Of a stretch of DNA of 64,000 bases, positions 46,677-55,657 are shown piece by piece. Each line of letters opens with the position of its first letter. Within the stretch, counting starts at the first letter, position 1. The notes below the pieces were generated by a model. The model ran no database searches and was not told where the DNA came from. It saw only the letters and a list, made by a program, of their open reading frames with translations. Location: contig NZ_CANMZW010000001.1 in the NCBI RefSeq assembly GCF_947502445.1, forward strand, positions 310,001 to 374,000, in the 5' to 3' direction. Origin of the DNA: an uncultured Brevibacillus sp. (GTDB taxonomy: Bacteria; Bacillota; Bacilli; Brevibacillales; Brevibacillaceae). Position numbers and translations under genes: made by a program.

Positions 46677-47174
46677 TTACATATCGAGATCGCCTGCTCT
46701 GATGGACTCCCAGTAGCGATCTATTTTCCACGTGTCTCCGTCTTGCACGATGGTTACTTGAGCAGGAAGTTCATTGGTGATCACTTTTTTACTATCGCTG
46801 GAAGTGATTTCGATAACCAAGGTGTAATCGATGCTATATGATGCTTTTGCTTCAGCAGCAACGAGCTCCTTGATGCGAATTTCTTTGATTCGAAGCTTAT
46901 GATTCATTTTTGCGGATGCGACGATGTAATAGCCATCTCTGTTCCGAAAGAATCCGTTTTGAAAAGCCTTCTCTGTCAAATACGGCCTTACCCTCTCTTC
47001 AATGAGCGGATATAAATCGTCCTTATTTTCAATAGCCAGGTCTTCTTGGGTAAGTTCGAATCGGGCTTTTTGGTAAGCTGTAATAATCTCCACTGCCTTG
47101 TCTTCAGCGGAAACGGCGCTGCAGCCAATAAGAAAGAAGAGTCCTCCCACGAGAAATAGAAACCATTCACGCAT
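46677..47174 (-). CDS. putative lipoprotein of unknown function
   Basis: A 165-residue exported protein with a type II signal peptide ending in a lipobox (FFLIGC, cysteine at about residue 18). The mature part is helical then beta-rich, with 'AVEIITAYQKARFELTQED' and 'VTIVQDGDTWKIDRYWESI', the latter like the DUF4878 or NTF2-like domains used in lipoprotein ligand binding. ATG 47174 has an AAAGGGGG site. The next gene (47212-47622) lies 37 bp upstream and may be in the same operon. Confidence 0.75.
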   Translation of the reverse strand: MREWFLFLVGGLFFLIGCSAVSAEDKAVEIITAYQKARFELTQEDLAIENKDDLYPLIEERVRPYLTEKAFQNGFFRNRDGYYIVASAKMNHKLRIKEIRIKELVAAEAKASYSIDYTLVIEITSSDSKKVITNELPAQVTIVQDGDTWKIDRYWESIRAGDLDM

Positions 47175-47211
47175 GGATAGTGCCCCCTTTACTATTAATT
47201 TTTCGGAATCG

Positions 47212-47622
47212 TTAATTGCTTATTAATGTGATCGGAGGATTGGAGTCAGGGGCCTTAAAAAAAACATGGTGGTTCGACCAAGGTTGCGAGGTGATCACAA
47301 TCTTTTCGCTCCCCTGTTCAAAAAAGTAGCCAGCCCCTTCTTGCTGTACAAACGACCAGCCGTCCTTTTTCATCGCAGATAGAAGACTATCAATCTCTCT
47401 TCCTTGATCAGCTTTTGCCCCATACCATGTATATCCATCCTCCACTGTGAGCTTTGCTAGTGGAGTAGGAGAATCCTTAATTAATGAGATAACAGATTGC
47501 TTGGAAAGAGACTGAAAGGGAAGCTTGCCATAGACAAAAGAAGGAGGATCATTCACCATCATGATTCCACCAAAGACAACAAGGACAAGGACAAGGGTAG
47601 ATACCACGAGCTTTTTCATCAT
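47212..47622 (-). CDS. exported protein of unknown function
   Basis: A 136-residue protein with an N-terminal hydrophobic signal or anchor (about residues 4-24) and a small soluble domain. Nothing in it matches a family I can name; 'VEDGYTWYGAKAD' and 'WSFVQQEGAGYFFEQGSE' look like strands of a compact beta fold. It is read with the lipoprotein gene, 37 bp downstream, and has an AGGAG site. A joint envelope role is possible but unproven. Confidence 0.65.
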   Translation of the reverse strand: MMKKLVVSTLVLVLVVFGGIMMVNDPPSFVYGKLPFQSLSKQSVISLIKDSPTPLAKLTVEDGYTWYGAKADQGREIDSLLSAMKKDGWSFVQQEGAGYFFEQGSEKIVITSQPWSNHHVFFKAPDSNPPITLISN

Positions 47623-47876
47623 AAATGTTCTCCTGTTATTATTCTGTGATATCCAAATGTTACCATAATACTGCGTCGAAGGACACGATTATGTTTTTGT
47701 TTATCAAAAGGATGCAAGAAATGACTTGGTGGAGGCAGCCTGCATATCATAATCGTGGCATCGCTTCTCGTCCAGGCAAGCTTTGCATTTCGCTGTTTTT
47801 CAGGCGTACATGCACGCGTAGGCATCTGCCCACATAAGCATAGGAGTAAGCTATTCCAGACGTGGAGGTGGCAGCC
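47623..47876. other. 254-bp intergenic region before sigK
   Basis: No gene and no clear sigma-E promoter were recognised. Mother-cell sigK is expected to be transcribed by sigma-E with SpoIIID, so the promoter should lie here. Confidence 0.3.
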
Positions 47877-48254
47877 ATGTCCAGCATCCTTGCAGCGCTT
47901 TCGCTGGTATTTAAAGAGCTTCTGATGTTTGTGGCTTATGTCAAAAACAACGCTTTTCCGCAACCTCTTCCCGACACGGAAGAAGAAAAGTTCCTCAGAC
48001 TTATGGCAAAAGGCGATCCGTATGCGCGCAACAAGCTGATCGAGCATAACTTGCGGCTGGTCGCCCATATCGTGAAGAAATTTGAAAACACGGGTGAGGA
48101 CAGCGAAGATTTGATTTCCATCGGCACGATTGGCCTGATCAAGGCGATCGAGAGCTACCAGGTGGAGAAGGGGACGAAGCTGGCTACGTATGCGGCTCGT
48201 TGTATTGAGAATGAGATACTAATGTCAAAAGGGGTGCTACTGGGCACAGTGTAA
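47877..48254 (+). CDS. sigK: RNA polymerase sigma-K, interrupted 5' part (spoIVCB-like)
   Basis: This is the N-terminal ~117 residues of pro-sigma-K, the late mother-cell sigma factor. The pro-sequence '[21 protein letters not shown]' and the region 2 sequence ([12 protein letters not shown], then [15 protein letters not shown]) are almost identical in pattern to Bacillus sigma-K. After the codons for [10 protein letters not shown] (ending near 48224) the frame runs into nine foreign residues and stops. Regions 3-4 of the sigma factor are missing. ATG 47877 has a GGAGGTGG site. In B. subtilis, sigK is split in the same place by the skin prophage and rebuilt in the mother cell. Confidence 0.93.
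   Translation: MSSILAALSLVFKELLMFVAYVKNNAFPQPLPDTEEEKFLRLMAKGDPYARNKLIEHNLRLVAHIVKKFENTGEDSEDLISIGTIGLIKAIESYQVEKGTKLATYAARCIENEILMSKGVLLGTV
48200..48235 (+). other. left attachment site of the sigK element
   Basis: The sigK sequence TGTATTGAGAATGAGATACT ends at about 48222 and unrelated DNA begins. It includes AATGA at 48210-48214; the B. subtilis skin recombination core is a 5-bp AATGA-type repeat in the same codons. The exact crossover base cannot be set without the right end. Confidence 0.7.
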
Positions 48255-48256
48255 TG

Positions 48257-48283
48257 AAAAGGGGGACCACAAAGGTCCCCTTA
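48257..48283. terminator. hairpin terminator next to the sigK break
   Basis: GGGGGACC and GGTCCCC arms with a 5-base loop; the flanks AAAA and TTAA give T runs on both strands. It ends the minus-strand DUF5131 fragment. Confidence 0.75.
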
Positions 48284-48634
48284 AACTGTTACCAGATGAT
48301 TTGGATATTCGTCGTATGTCCGTCCGTCGATCATCCTACCATGTCGATGTTTTTGGACACCACCCCACTGCTTAAAGAAGAATGGAACATTTTGATCATG
48401 ACATTGTTGCATAATACTCCGAACCCACTCTTCTTTCATTGGACGAGCACCTGGTCCAGATTCCCCACCAACGATTACCCAGTGAATACCTTCAAGATTC
48501 AAATTATCAAGTGGTCCAATTAAAGGTTCAACAGATAAGAAACGTGTCCTAGAAGGAACTCTTCTTAAATCATCAATACGATATGTGACGTGTTGATCTT
48601 CGACACTTACACCTTGCCATACATTAATGTTCAC
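48281..48634 (-). pseudogene. phage DUF5131 (Gp37/Gp68) protein, C-terminal fragment
   Basis: The 117 residues match the C-terminal half of the DUF5131 family (NVWQGVSVEDQ, FLSVEPLIGPL, WVIVGGESGPGARP, PFFFKQWGG). Full proteins are about 240-270 residues and begin with a cysteine-rich radical-SAM-like region, which is missing here. The start-like GTG at 48634 is only an internal codon. The gene was cut by a deletion or recombination next to the sigK junction, and it is not likely to work. Confidence 0.8.
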
Positions 48635-48668
48635 ATTTTGGCTGATTTAGAAAGGAGCGAAAAAGTAT

Positions 48669-49064
48669 ATGACTGCATATTTGGGTCCAGAAACATTGTC
48701 AATGTTGTCGGTTGCAGATCGTGACATCGTACACACAGCTCTTATAGAAGCAGCAAGGCGAGATGCCCTTACACCTGTTGATCTGCTGAAAAATAAACGA
48801 TGGATACTCGCCAGCAAGATAAAACGTCAAGAACCAGTCGATGAGGAAGAATTAGGATGGATTATCAAATCACTTCAAGAGCGTGCTGACAGAACAGAGC
48901 GAAGAGGTGCAAGAGTGTGGCACGTTCAATGCCCGATGTCTCACAGGATGGACTTACCTATGACAGTATGGGGCGCATTCAATACCATCCTGAATTTCAC
49001 TTTAGTCATAGAAAGCCGTTCACGAATGAAGAGTTGGAATACCTGTGCAGATTTTACGAAGTAG
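48669..49064 (+). CDS. hypothetical phage protein, possibly frameshifted at 3' end
   Basis: A 131-residue product with an AAGGAGCG ribosome-binding site. Residues 1-90 look native (helical, with LIEAARRDALTPVDLLKNKR). From about residue 85 the frame overlaps the next gene by 148 bp and the sequence turns low in protein-like character, so the original stop was probably lost by a frameshift near 48,900-48,920. I do not know the family. Confidence 0.5.
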   Translation: MTAYLGPETLSMLSVADRDIVHTALIEAARRDALTPVDLLKNKRWILASKIKRQEPVDEEELGWIIKSLQERADRTERRGARVWHVQCPMSHRMDLPMTVWGAFNTILNFTLVIESRSRMKSWNTCADFTK

Positions 49065-49192
49065 ACGACAGCAGAACAATGGCATTTGCTCTTGGAAGGA
49101 CTGAATCAACCCTGATGTCTAAAGTTTCCGAGCTAAAAAAGCAAGGGCTTTTTGATTACTACAAACAGTCTTGGGATAAACATTACGCATAA
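48917..49192 (+). CDS. phage-type HTH protein (ArpU/Myb-like DNA-binding)
   Basis: A 91-residue protein with a central helix-turn-helix-like region (PFTNEELEYLCRFYEV, then AFALGRTESTLMSKVSEL). The pattern is that of small phage regulators with a SANT/Myb-like fold, in which the LGRTEST part would be the recognition helix. It starts at GTG 48917 (or ATG 48929) behind GAAGAGGTG. It overlaps the preceding frame. Confidence 0.6.
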   Translation: MARSMPDVSQDGLTYDSMGRIQYHPEFHFSHRKPFTNEELEYLCRFYEVDDSRTMAFALGRTESTLMSKVSELKKQGLFDYYKQSWDKHYA

Positions 49193-49212
49193 AAATGGGG
49201 GGAGAAAAGCCT

Positions 49213-49485
49213 ATGGGTAATTCACTTTTGGATAAAGATAATGTTGCGACAGATTACATTGATCCTAATTGGGATCGCTGGGTGGTGTACCAAACAAACG
49301 GGACGTTGAAAATCTCGGATTTATCGGTGCTGAAAAGTGGAGAGGGTTGGGAAGACCCCCGGAAGGTTGTCCTTAAAAATTGGGAAGAAATTTGCCGTCT
49401 TAAAGATTTCTTGAACGATACGGAACCGGTTAATTTACCTAAACCAGCGAAGGAGGAAATGCAGTTTGAGCGAGCCTCTGCTTGA
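49213..49485 (+). CDS. hypothetical phage protein
   Basis: A 90-residue acidic protein starting at ATG 49213 behind GGGGGGAGAAAAG. A short motif 'YIDPNWDRWVVYQTNGTLKI' and a helical end are visible, but no known domain. It overlaps the next gene by 20 bp, suggesting coupled translation. Confidence 0.55.
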   Translation: MGNSLLDKDNVATDYIDPNWDRWVVYQTNGTLKISDLSVLKSGEGWEDPRKVVLKNWEEICRLKDFLNDTEPVNLPKPAKEEMQFERASA

Positions 49486-49780
49486 TTTCCCAGAACACGT
49501 AGAACTGACAGAGCCTATACGACAAAGGGAGCAAGAACTATTAGTTTTTGACGTATCCGATGATGCGCTGGATAGCGAAATCAAGAAGCTAATGCTTGAA
49601 CTGGAGGACATAACGGATGCAACTGCATCAGAACTGCAGAGCGATCTGGAAAGCATTTGTGATTTCAAGGACGAAAATTTTGACAAGTGTTGCTCCAGTA
49701 AAGCCAGGGCAAATGACCGGTGCAGCTTTATGCGACAAGTGTTTAGCAAAAAAATAAAAGACCCAGCGGTGCAACGCTGA
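49466..49780 (+). CDS. hypothetical phage protein with a questionable 3' end
   Basis: A 104-residue product starting at TTG 49466 behind AAGGAGGAAATGC. The first ~70 residues are acidic and helical (RQREQELLVFDV, ELEDITDATASELQSDLE). The last part in this frame looks unnatural, while a second frame from about 49661 reads 'SVAPVKPGQMTGAALCDKC', a plausible zinc-knuckle tail of another protein. Either two genes overlap or a frameshift has occurred. No family is known to me. Confidence 0.45.
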   Translation: MSEPLLDFPEHVELTEPIRQREQELLVFDVSDDALDSEIKKLMLELEDITDATASELQSDLESICDFKDENFDKCCSSKARANDRCSFMRQVFSKKIKDPAVQR

Positions 49781-49860
49781 GTCTTCGGTCTTAAAGCACG
49801 ATTGGGAATCAATTTAATCGTAGCGGATAGGCCCCAAAAAAACAAGTGGGAGGTATCTCA

Positions 49861-50709
49861 ATGAGCAATGAGCTTGCAGTAATTACAAGCCTTGGCGATG
49901 GAAATGTTTTTGTAAATCCGTAAAAGGGAGAATGGCACTTTCCGAAAAGCAAGGCGAAATTGCTGTAATTCAAGACAAAGGGATGGTAACGGCAAAGGGA
50001 TTCAACAAGCTGAATCAGATTGCTGGCCTGTCCATCGTGACTCCTGAAAAACTCACTCTTCCAGAAGGCCATACAGTGGTTAACCCATATCCAATTAAGA
50101 CCCCGAAAGTGGAACGATCAGTAAGGTGTGGGTCAAGAAACTCGCTATCGGCTTTAGTCCCATTGGGTACCTCGTAATAACGTCTGCAACACTACTCTAT
50201 GACGTCAACATGTACTTTATTCAAGATCTGACTAACAAAGTTAAATATAACAAAGACGCTGGCAGGGTATGCATGGAAGCCATGCTTACGGAAGAAGAAA
50301 AGCGCAGCGGTGGATTCTACAAAATTCAAGGTTCTCTTGGCGTTTACATGGATTTCACCCATAAGGAAATTTTGAAAGCCGTTGATACCTTCATCAACAA
50401 AAAGCAATTTGCGAGCGGAATGCACAAACAATTTGCGAACGCTTGGTAATGTCCAAGCACCCTGCATTGGCTTATCCATATGTAGAAGTAAACGGACAAG
50501 ATAAAAATCGAGTAGCAGCTGTGACTGTGGTTGGGTACGTTAACGAATTTGATCGCCCGCAACTCTTAGAGATTGCTGGACAAGCTGAACGTGGCGAAGA
50601 AATCAAACTGAACGGTCAACGTGCTGAAGTAATCGAAATGACCGGTGAAGCATCTGCAGAGGACATGACCATCGATCAGGAAGAAGATGAGTTTGCTGTA
50701 AATACATAG
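49861..50709 (+). pseudogene. phage protein gene broken by three frameshifts
   Basis: Four consecutive frames together give one protein of about 280 residues: 'SNELAVITSLGDG' (frame 1, stop after 20 codons), 'KQGEIAVIQDKGMVTAKGF' (from 49932), 'VWVKKLAIGFSPIG' to 'FYKIQGSLGVYMDFTHKEIL' (from 50126), then 'ERNAQTICERLVMSKHPAL' to the stop at 50709. Joins lie near 49925, 50110 and 50415. The start has a GTGGGAGGTATC site. The family was not recognised; its place ahead of the ATPase/helicase genes fits a recombination or DNA-binding function. Confidence 0.7.
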
Positions 50710-50768
50710 CAGCAGGGTGATCTGTTTAGCCATAGTGCTTCAGCTAATACTGGAGAGGTGAGATTCTA

Positions 50769-51119
50769 ATGAGCAAAATCCAAGCAATTTCAATGGAAAA
50801 CCTAAAAGGAACGATAGATAAGCAACTATTGACTGGAAAAGACATCTTCATTGGACGAAACGGATCGGGAAAGACAACCCGCCTCCAGGCTCTACAAATG
50901 TCCATGCTTGGTTATGTACCAGGGAACGGGAAGAGAGCGGTGGACAATTACAAGTTTTCATCTGATGACAATGAAATGAGTGTTGGTTTGGAGCTTGAAG
51001 ACTTCAAATTCTCACGAACATTTGAAAGATCCACGAAGATGACGAAAGGCGTTTCAAATGTGACCATATCCGAGTCAATAACGGTCTCTCCTTGCTGGCC
51101 CTCACCTTCACCCGCCTAG
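50769..51119 (+). pseudogene. AAA/SMC-type ATPase, N-terminal fragment
   Basis: The first ~98 residues are the N-terminus of an SMC/RecF-like P-loop ATPase: IQAISMENLKGTIDKQL, then the Walker A motif FIGRNGSGKTTRLQALQ. Near 51,065-51,075 the sequence joins a UvrD-type helicase in another frame and the product ends with nonsense residues. The coiled coil and Walker B halves are missing. It has a GGAGAGGTGAG site. It is a product of deletion. Confidence 0.8.
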
Positions 51120-52810
51120 CAGGGTTGGAGATGAAGGAACGTATCGCTCACCTCATCGGAGAAGAACAGTCAAAAAAACTATTTTGCAATACGTTTCATT
51201 CCTTCTGCATCAACGTGCTTCGTGAATGGGACCATCGGGTTGGTCTGGAGCTAAACTTCTCAATCTATGAACAAGAGGACCAAGAAGCCATTATTGTTTC
51301 GATTCTGGATGAGTTCAGGTACGACACTAAGAAACGGCAGGTTTTAGATGATATCAATAAGTTGATTATGACAGTGAACGAGATTTTCGTTCTTAACGAT
51401 TCGGAGCAAGCAGCACGCGAATATCTCTTTCGCTTAAAACAAAACAACGCCATCAGCTTGGATGAATTGCTAACAAGAACTTTGGAACTGATGAGGCAAG
51501 ACGACATTGCTGCTTACTATCGGAATCAGTACAAGTACGTATACGTGGATGAATTTCAGGATACCGACAATGTGCAAATGGACATCATCCAGTCAATGAA
51601 TCCAGAAAATCTGTTCGTTGTAGGCGACGATTATCAAGCGATTTACGGATTTCGCGGGGCGAATGTGCAGAACATCCTGGACTTCCCGAAAAAGTATCAA
51701 AATTGCGAAGTCATCAAGTTGGAACGGAATTACCGGTCAACAGCACCCATCGTGGAAGCAGCCAACACCCTTATCAAACAGAACAAGAATCGAACAGATA
51801 AAAAGCTTGTGAACAACCGAGATGGCGAACCTATCGAGCTGGTTGAGGCTCCACTTACGGTGGAGGAAGAGGCGCATTATGTGGTAGCAACAATTCATTA
51901 CCATGTTCAAAGTGGCGGAAAGCTTTCGGATATAGCGATACTAGCGAGGACAAACGGACAGCTTGAGATGATAAAGGATAAGCTTACCGAGGGAAAGCTA
52001 GCGGCTATGCTAGTCAACAAGAACGCTGATCCACTAAAACGGACGGATATCAAAAAGCTAATTAACTTCATGTCTCTTGTAGTCAATCCAAAGGACGAAA
52101 AAGCGCTCCGGTCCTGCATTAACTTCCCAGCAAATAGGATGACGGACTTAGAAAAGGCGACTTTGCTCTCCAAACCAAATTGGTCAAGTGAGCGGCCATT
52201 AGATGTCATGCGTACAGACGGTAGTCACAGGGTTCAGGATTTTGTCCGAATCATTGATGATCTTAGAGACCTTGCTCAATTCAATAATGGGATCACCACA
52301 AGTTATTTTGATTTTGACGCCTATGTAGCAATGAGGGAAGCAGCGTATGCGATTGGACTAAAAACCTTTTACAAAGAGAATTGCCTACAAAACCGTATCG
52401 ACGATATGCTGGCAGCTCTTCGATACGTAAAGCATTGGTGCCAACAACAAGAGGCTGCAGGAGAGCGAAATAACATCGAAGCATTCCTGAAATGGCTTCG
52501 TATCCGCGACGTCCAAGACTACTACCGTAAGGACGAGGACGCGGTTCAATTACTTACCGTCCTCGGTTCCAAAGGTCTTGAGTTCGACACAGTGATACTG
52601 GTCGGGATGAATCAAGGGACTTTTCCTTCCAAGCGAACGGTCGATATGGAGGAAGAACGCCGCTTAATGTATGTTGCTGTCACTCGAGCAAAAAGAAGGC
52701 TGATTCTCACAAGGGCAAGAGAAATCAGACTGTTTGGGAAAAAGACCTTTCAACCACTTCGTAGCCAGTTTATCTCGGAAATGCGTTTGGGTGACCTTGT
52801 GAGTCATTGA
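51070..52810 (+). pseudogene. UvrD/Rep-type helicase lacking its N-terminus
   Basis: About 575 residues of an SF1A helicase remain with motifs Ia (LALTFTRLAGLEMKERI), II (YVYVDEFQDTD), III (VVGDDYQAIYGFRGA), IV (LERNYRST), V (TVLGSKGLEFDTV) and VI (RLMYVAVTRAKRRL). The N-terminal Q-motif and Walker A (motif I) are gone because of the fusion to the ATPase fragment, so ATP hydrolysis should be lost. A TTG at 51092 could start translation, but the enzyme would be dead. UvrD-type phage helicases often sit in a replication or recombination module. Confidence 0.85.
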
Positions 52811-52838
52811 AGGGTGGAGCAACAAGAGGGGGCAGGGG

Positions 52839-53702
52839 ATGGGCAAAGCAGAATACGGGACAACGGGGTTTTTGGTCCTTCCCCGTTTGTCTTTCCGGAA
52901 TAGAAGGGACAAGCTGTTGTTCGCTGATTTGATGGAACGGGCCAGCTACAAGGACGGTGCAGGTCAGAAACGCGGTGAGTTGCAGTTTAATGCCGCGGAG
53001 TTTGAGAGGGAAGTGGGATGGAAGCGCAAAGCAATCACCACCTCATTAAGCCATCTGGTGAAGGACGGACTGATCAAAATTACGGCTGCCAAACGTAAGA
53101 GTGACGGCATTATCATAACGGTTTTGCACTACAACGAGATGCAAGATTTGAGCTCTTACCGGGTGCAAAATTCCTCCGAAAAAGGGACAAAGGAGGGACA
53201 ATCTTTATTATTTAAACAACAAGAACAGCAGTTTGAACATAAGAACCTAGTAAAAGACTTACCTGAGCAGTTGTCGAGAGTAGAGCATGTAGAGACCTTT
53301 GTTGACTCGCAAATGCTCGTCAACCCCATATCCACTTTACCAAGAAAACTCTTCGTGGAATATTTCAACACCGTTCGCTTAAAGAGATCTACAGGACGCA
53401 TCGCAGTAAGTAAAGCAACAAAGATATGGGACAAGCTTTTGAGCTATTGGGAAAACGAGAAATTGGCAGACACTCCTGACGGCCGGGCGGCTATCACCCT
53501 GTATGCCCTGACTCTTCACATCATGAAGTTTGATGAAAAACAAGAGGAGTACACCTACGGAATAATTCGCAACACAACAGAGCATGAAGCTCGACAAAAG
53601 ATGCTGAAACTCAGGAACCAAGGAGGTGCTGGCCGTGAAATCGCTGCAACAGGTACTGAATCAGGACGTTCAGAGTATCACCAGAAGCGCAGAAGTTTCT
53701 AA
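52839..53702 (+). CDS. phage replication initiation protein (DnaD-like)
   Basis: A 287-residue protein with an N-terminal winged helix (ELQFNAAEFEREVGWKRKAITTSL, shown in part: EREVGWKRKAITTSLSHL) and a C-terminal helical region. This layout fits phage replication initiators of the DnaD/GP-O type. The region of residues 105-160 is Gln/Glu-rich and disordered, where replication origins of phages often lie in the DNA. ATG 52839 follows GGGGGCAGGGG. The dnaC-like gene starts within its 3' end. Confidence 0.7.
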   Translation: MGKAEYGTTGFLVLPRLSFRNRRDKLLFADLMERASYKDGAGQKRGELQFNAAEFEREVGWKRKAITTSLSHLVKDGLIKITAAKRKSDGIIITVLHYNEMQDLSSYRVQNSSEKGTKEGQSLLFKQQEQQFEHKNLVKDLPEQLSRVEHVETFVDSQMLVNPISTLPRKLFVEYFNTVRLKRSTGRIAVSKATKIWDKLLSYWENEKLADTPDGRAAITLYALTLHIMKFDEKQEEYTYGIIRNTTEHEARQKMLKLRNQGGAGREIAATGTESGRSEYHQKRRSF

Positions 53703-54485
53703 GCCACCTAGCTAGGGAATGCCCCATCTGCCATCGGCACATTGAGCCTGTACAAATCGTATTACTCGGTCAGATCCGATGGGGAACGGTCACATGCCCT
53801 TGCGAGACACAAGCGAGGGAAGCAGAAGAAAAAGCAAAACATGTTCGTGAATGGTTGACTCTTTGTCATGAGTTCACTAGCAGGAACAAGCTTCTTCCAA
53901 AGGCGACGTTGGAGAACTACTCCATGCGAAAGGGATGCGGAAATGCCATCAGGATAGCAAACAACTTCGTGGATACATACACCGAGTGGCAAAAGGAACG
54001 CCCAGGATTGGGACTGTATTTAAACGGACCGAATGGGTTAGGCAAAACGCACTTCTCTCCGGACTGTATAGGGCATTGATGGGCAAGAAAATATCTGCAG
54101 TGTTTATGACAACGTATCACATGTTCCAACGCTTCCGTGAGGTCATCAAAGTGGAGGATTACGAGTATGAAAAACGGTTGCTGAAAGTGCTCTACGGCTG
54201 CGATGTACTGCTTCTCGATGATGTGGGCGGGGAGGTCCCGTATGACTCCCGAGCTGAGAGGCTTCTGGATGTCATTAATGCTCGGAGCCAAAAAAGGCCC
54301 ATTATCTACTCGAGCAATTCACGACAGACGGACTGGAACAGTGGATGGGAAAGCAGGGGGCTAGGATCGCGGATAGCATCTTGGAAAACGCCATTACGAT
54401 TACCCTGGATGGTGACAGTAATCGGGGGCTGATTAACGATCAACACCATGATTGGCTTGCTGGAAGGGTGAAGGGACTTGGATAA
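53635..54485 (+). pseudogene. DnaC-like helicase loader, frameshifted
   Basis: A GTG at 53635 behind AGGAGGT opens with MKSLQQVLNQDVQSI, then the frame shifts near 53,700 to 'CPICHRHIEPVQIV' and a zinc cluster, runs through Walker A (LYLNGPNGLGKTH), shifts again near 54,055 to 'LLSGLYRALMGKKISAVF' and Walker B (CDVLLLDDVGGE), and shifts a third time near 54,310 to 'QFTTDGLEQWMGKQGARI'. The frame closes with a stop at 54485, overlapping dnaB by 8 bp. All domains of a phage DnaC/DnaI-type loader are there, but the gene has three frameshifts. Confidence 0.8.
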
Positions 54486-55479
54486 CACCGCTGTTAAAAC
54501 AGAATCTATCAGCCATGTGCTGGTGAACCATCAGGCCGAACAGAGCGTCATAGGGACCATGTTTTTAAACGAAAGCTATTACCCGCTGGTCTACTCGATA
54601 TGTAAGCCAGAGGACATGTATACGCCACAACACAGGCAGATATTTCAGTCCATAGTCGATCTTAAACAAGCAGGAAAACCAATTGACCTCGTTACTGTGA
54701 CTGCGCACCTGCAGGATACAAAGCTGCTTGATGAAGTAGGGGGCGTAACATACATTACCGAACTCGCCAGCTTAGTTCCTACAGCAGCCAATATCGAATA
54801 CTACGCTGGAATTGTTCGGGAGAAGTCCAGCCTTCGGAAGGTTTACCTTACAACGCTAAGATTACCTCGTCTGATTGAGGAAGAGGTCAACCTTGAAATG
54901 GCTATTGAGTGCATGGAAAAGACGCTGCAAGAGGTGTCAGCAAGCTCCTATGGCAAAGGTTTCCGATCAACCAAAGATGTTCTGTTGAACGTCTACGACA
55001 CAATCGAGCAAAACGCATTTGGTGGGGCTGGAGATGTAACTGGGTTGTCAACTGGTTACAAAGATTTGGATCGGATCACTAGAGGGCTACAAAGATCAGA
55101 TTTGATTGTCGTCGCAGCTGGGCCTTCGGTGGGGAAAACGGCATTTGCATTAAACGTTACCCAACAAGCCTCGAGCAACACAGATGACCCACTAGCAATT
55201 TTTTCGCTCGAAATGAGTGCTAAGCAATTGGTGCAGCGCATGATCAGCTCAGAGGCAAATATTGAGGCTGACCGACTACGAACGGGACAGCTCGAAGAAG
55301 ATGATTGGCAGAAACTCACAGGTGCTATTGCCAGCCTAGGTAAAAAACCGATATTCATCGACGATACCCCCGGCATAACGGATACTGAAATCAAAGCCAA
55401 GGCAATGCGACTGATGAATGAGCACGGGGAAAGACTTGGAGTACCGTCACCCTGCCCAATGCGTTACAGGTACCCTTGA
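54478..55479 (+). pseudogene. replicative DnaB-type helicase, C-terminally truncated
   Basis: The 333 residues match DnaB-type helicases through the N-terminal DnaB_N domain (AEQSVIGTMFLNES), and the RecA-like core with Walker A AGPSVGKTAFALN. The frame stops after residue ~320 in a region where Walker B (VIDYLQL) should follow. The sequence was joined to a short remnant at 55440. The essential motifs H2-H4 are gone, so it cannot act as a helicase. TTG 54478 follows an AAGGGACTT site. Confidence 0.85.
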
Positions 55480-55649
55480 AAAAAGGTGATCGAGTTGTTT
55501 TTAATATCGGCACAGACAGAACTGTCTATGTGTTGAAAACAGATGAGTATAGTCTATACAGCAGAATGGTAGTTGATTTACAAAACTACGAAGGTGAAGT
55601 AGCTGTTGAATACTTGAACAAGTGTGAAAAAGAAGAGGAAACAGCTTAA
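55440..55649 (+). pseudogene. remnant with an AbrB-like start fused to dnaB
   Basis: A 69-residue open frame without its own start codon: STVTLPNALQVPLKKGDRV recalls the swapped-hairpin AbrB/MazE DNA-binding domain (TVTLP..L..LK.GDRV). The rest, with 'NIGTDRTVYVLKTDEYSLY', is not assigned. It was joined to the dnaB reading frame by a deletion. A stop codon lies just before it in frame, so it is not translated with dnaB. Confidence 0.5.
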
Positions 55650-55657
55650 CAAAGTAG

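Noticed and set aside
47619-48068. 149-codon minus-strand frame opposite sigK
   Set aside because: It overlaps the conserved sigK coding region and has no domain.
49757-49795. Hairpin after the 49466-49780 gene
   Set aside because: The stem (GACCCAGCG/CGCTGAGTC) has a T-rich tail only on the minus strand, where no gene would use it, so it was not called a terminator.
54306-54488. Minus-strand frame opposite the dnaC 3' end
   Set aside because: A mirror frame of the decayed loader with no start signal.
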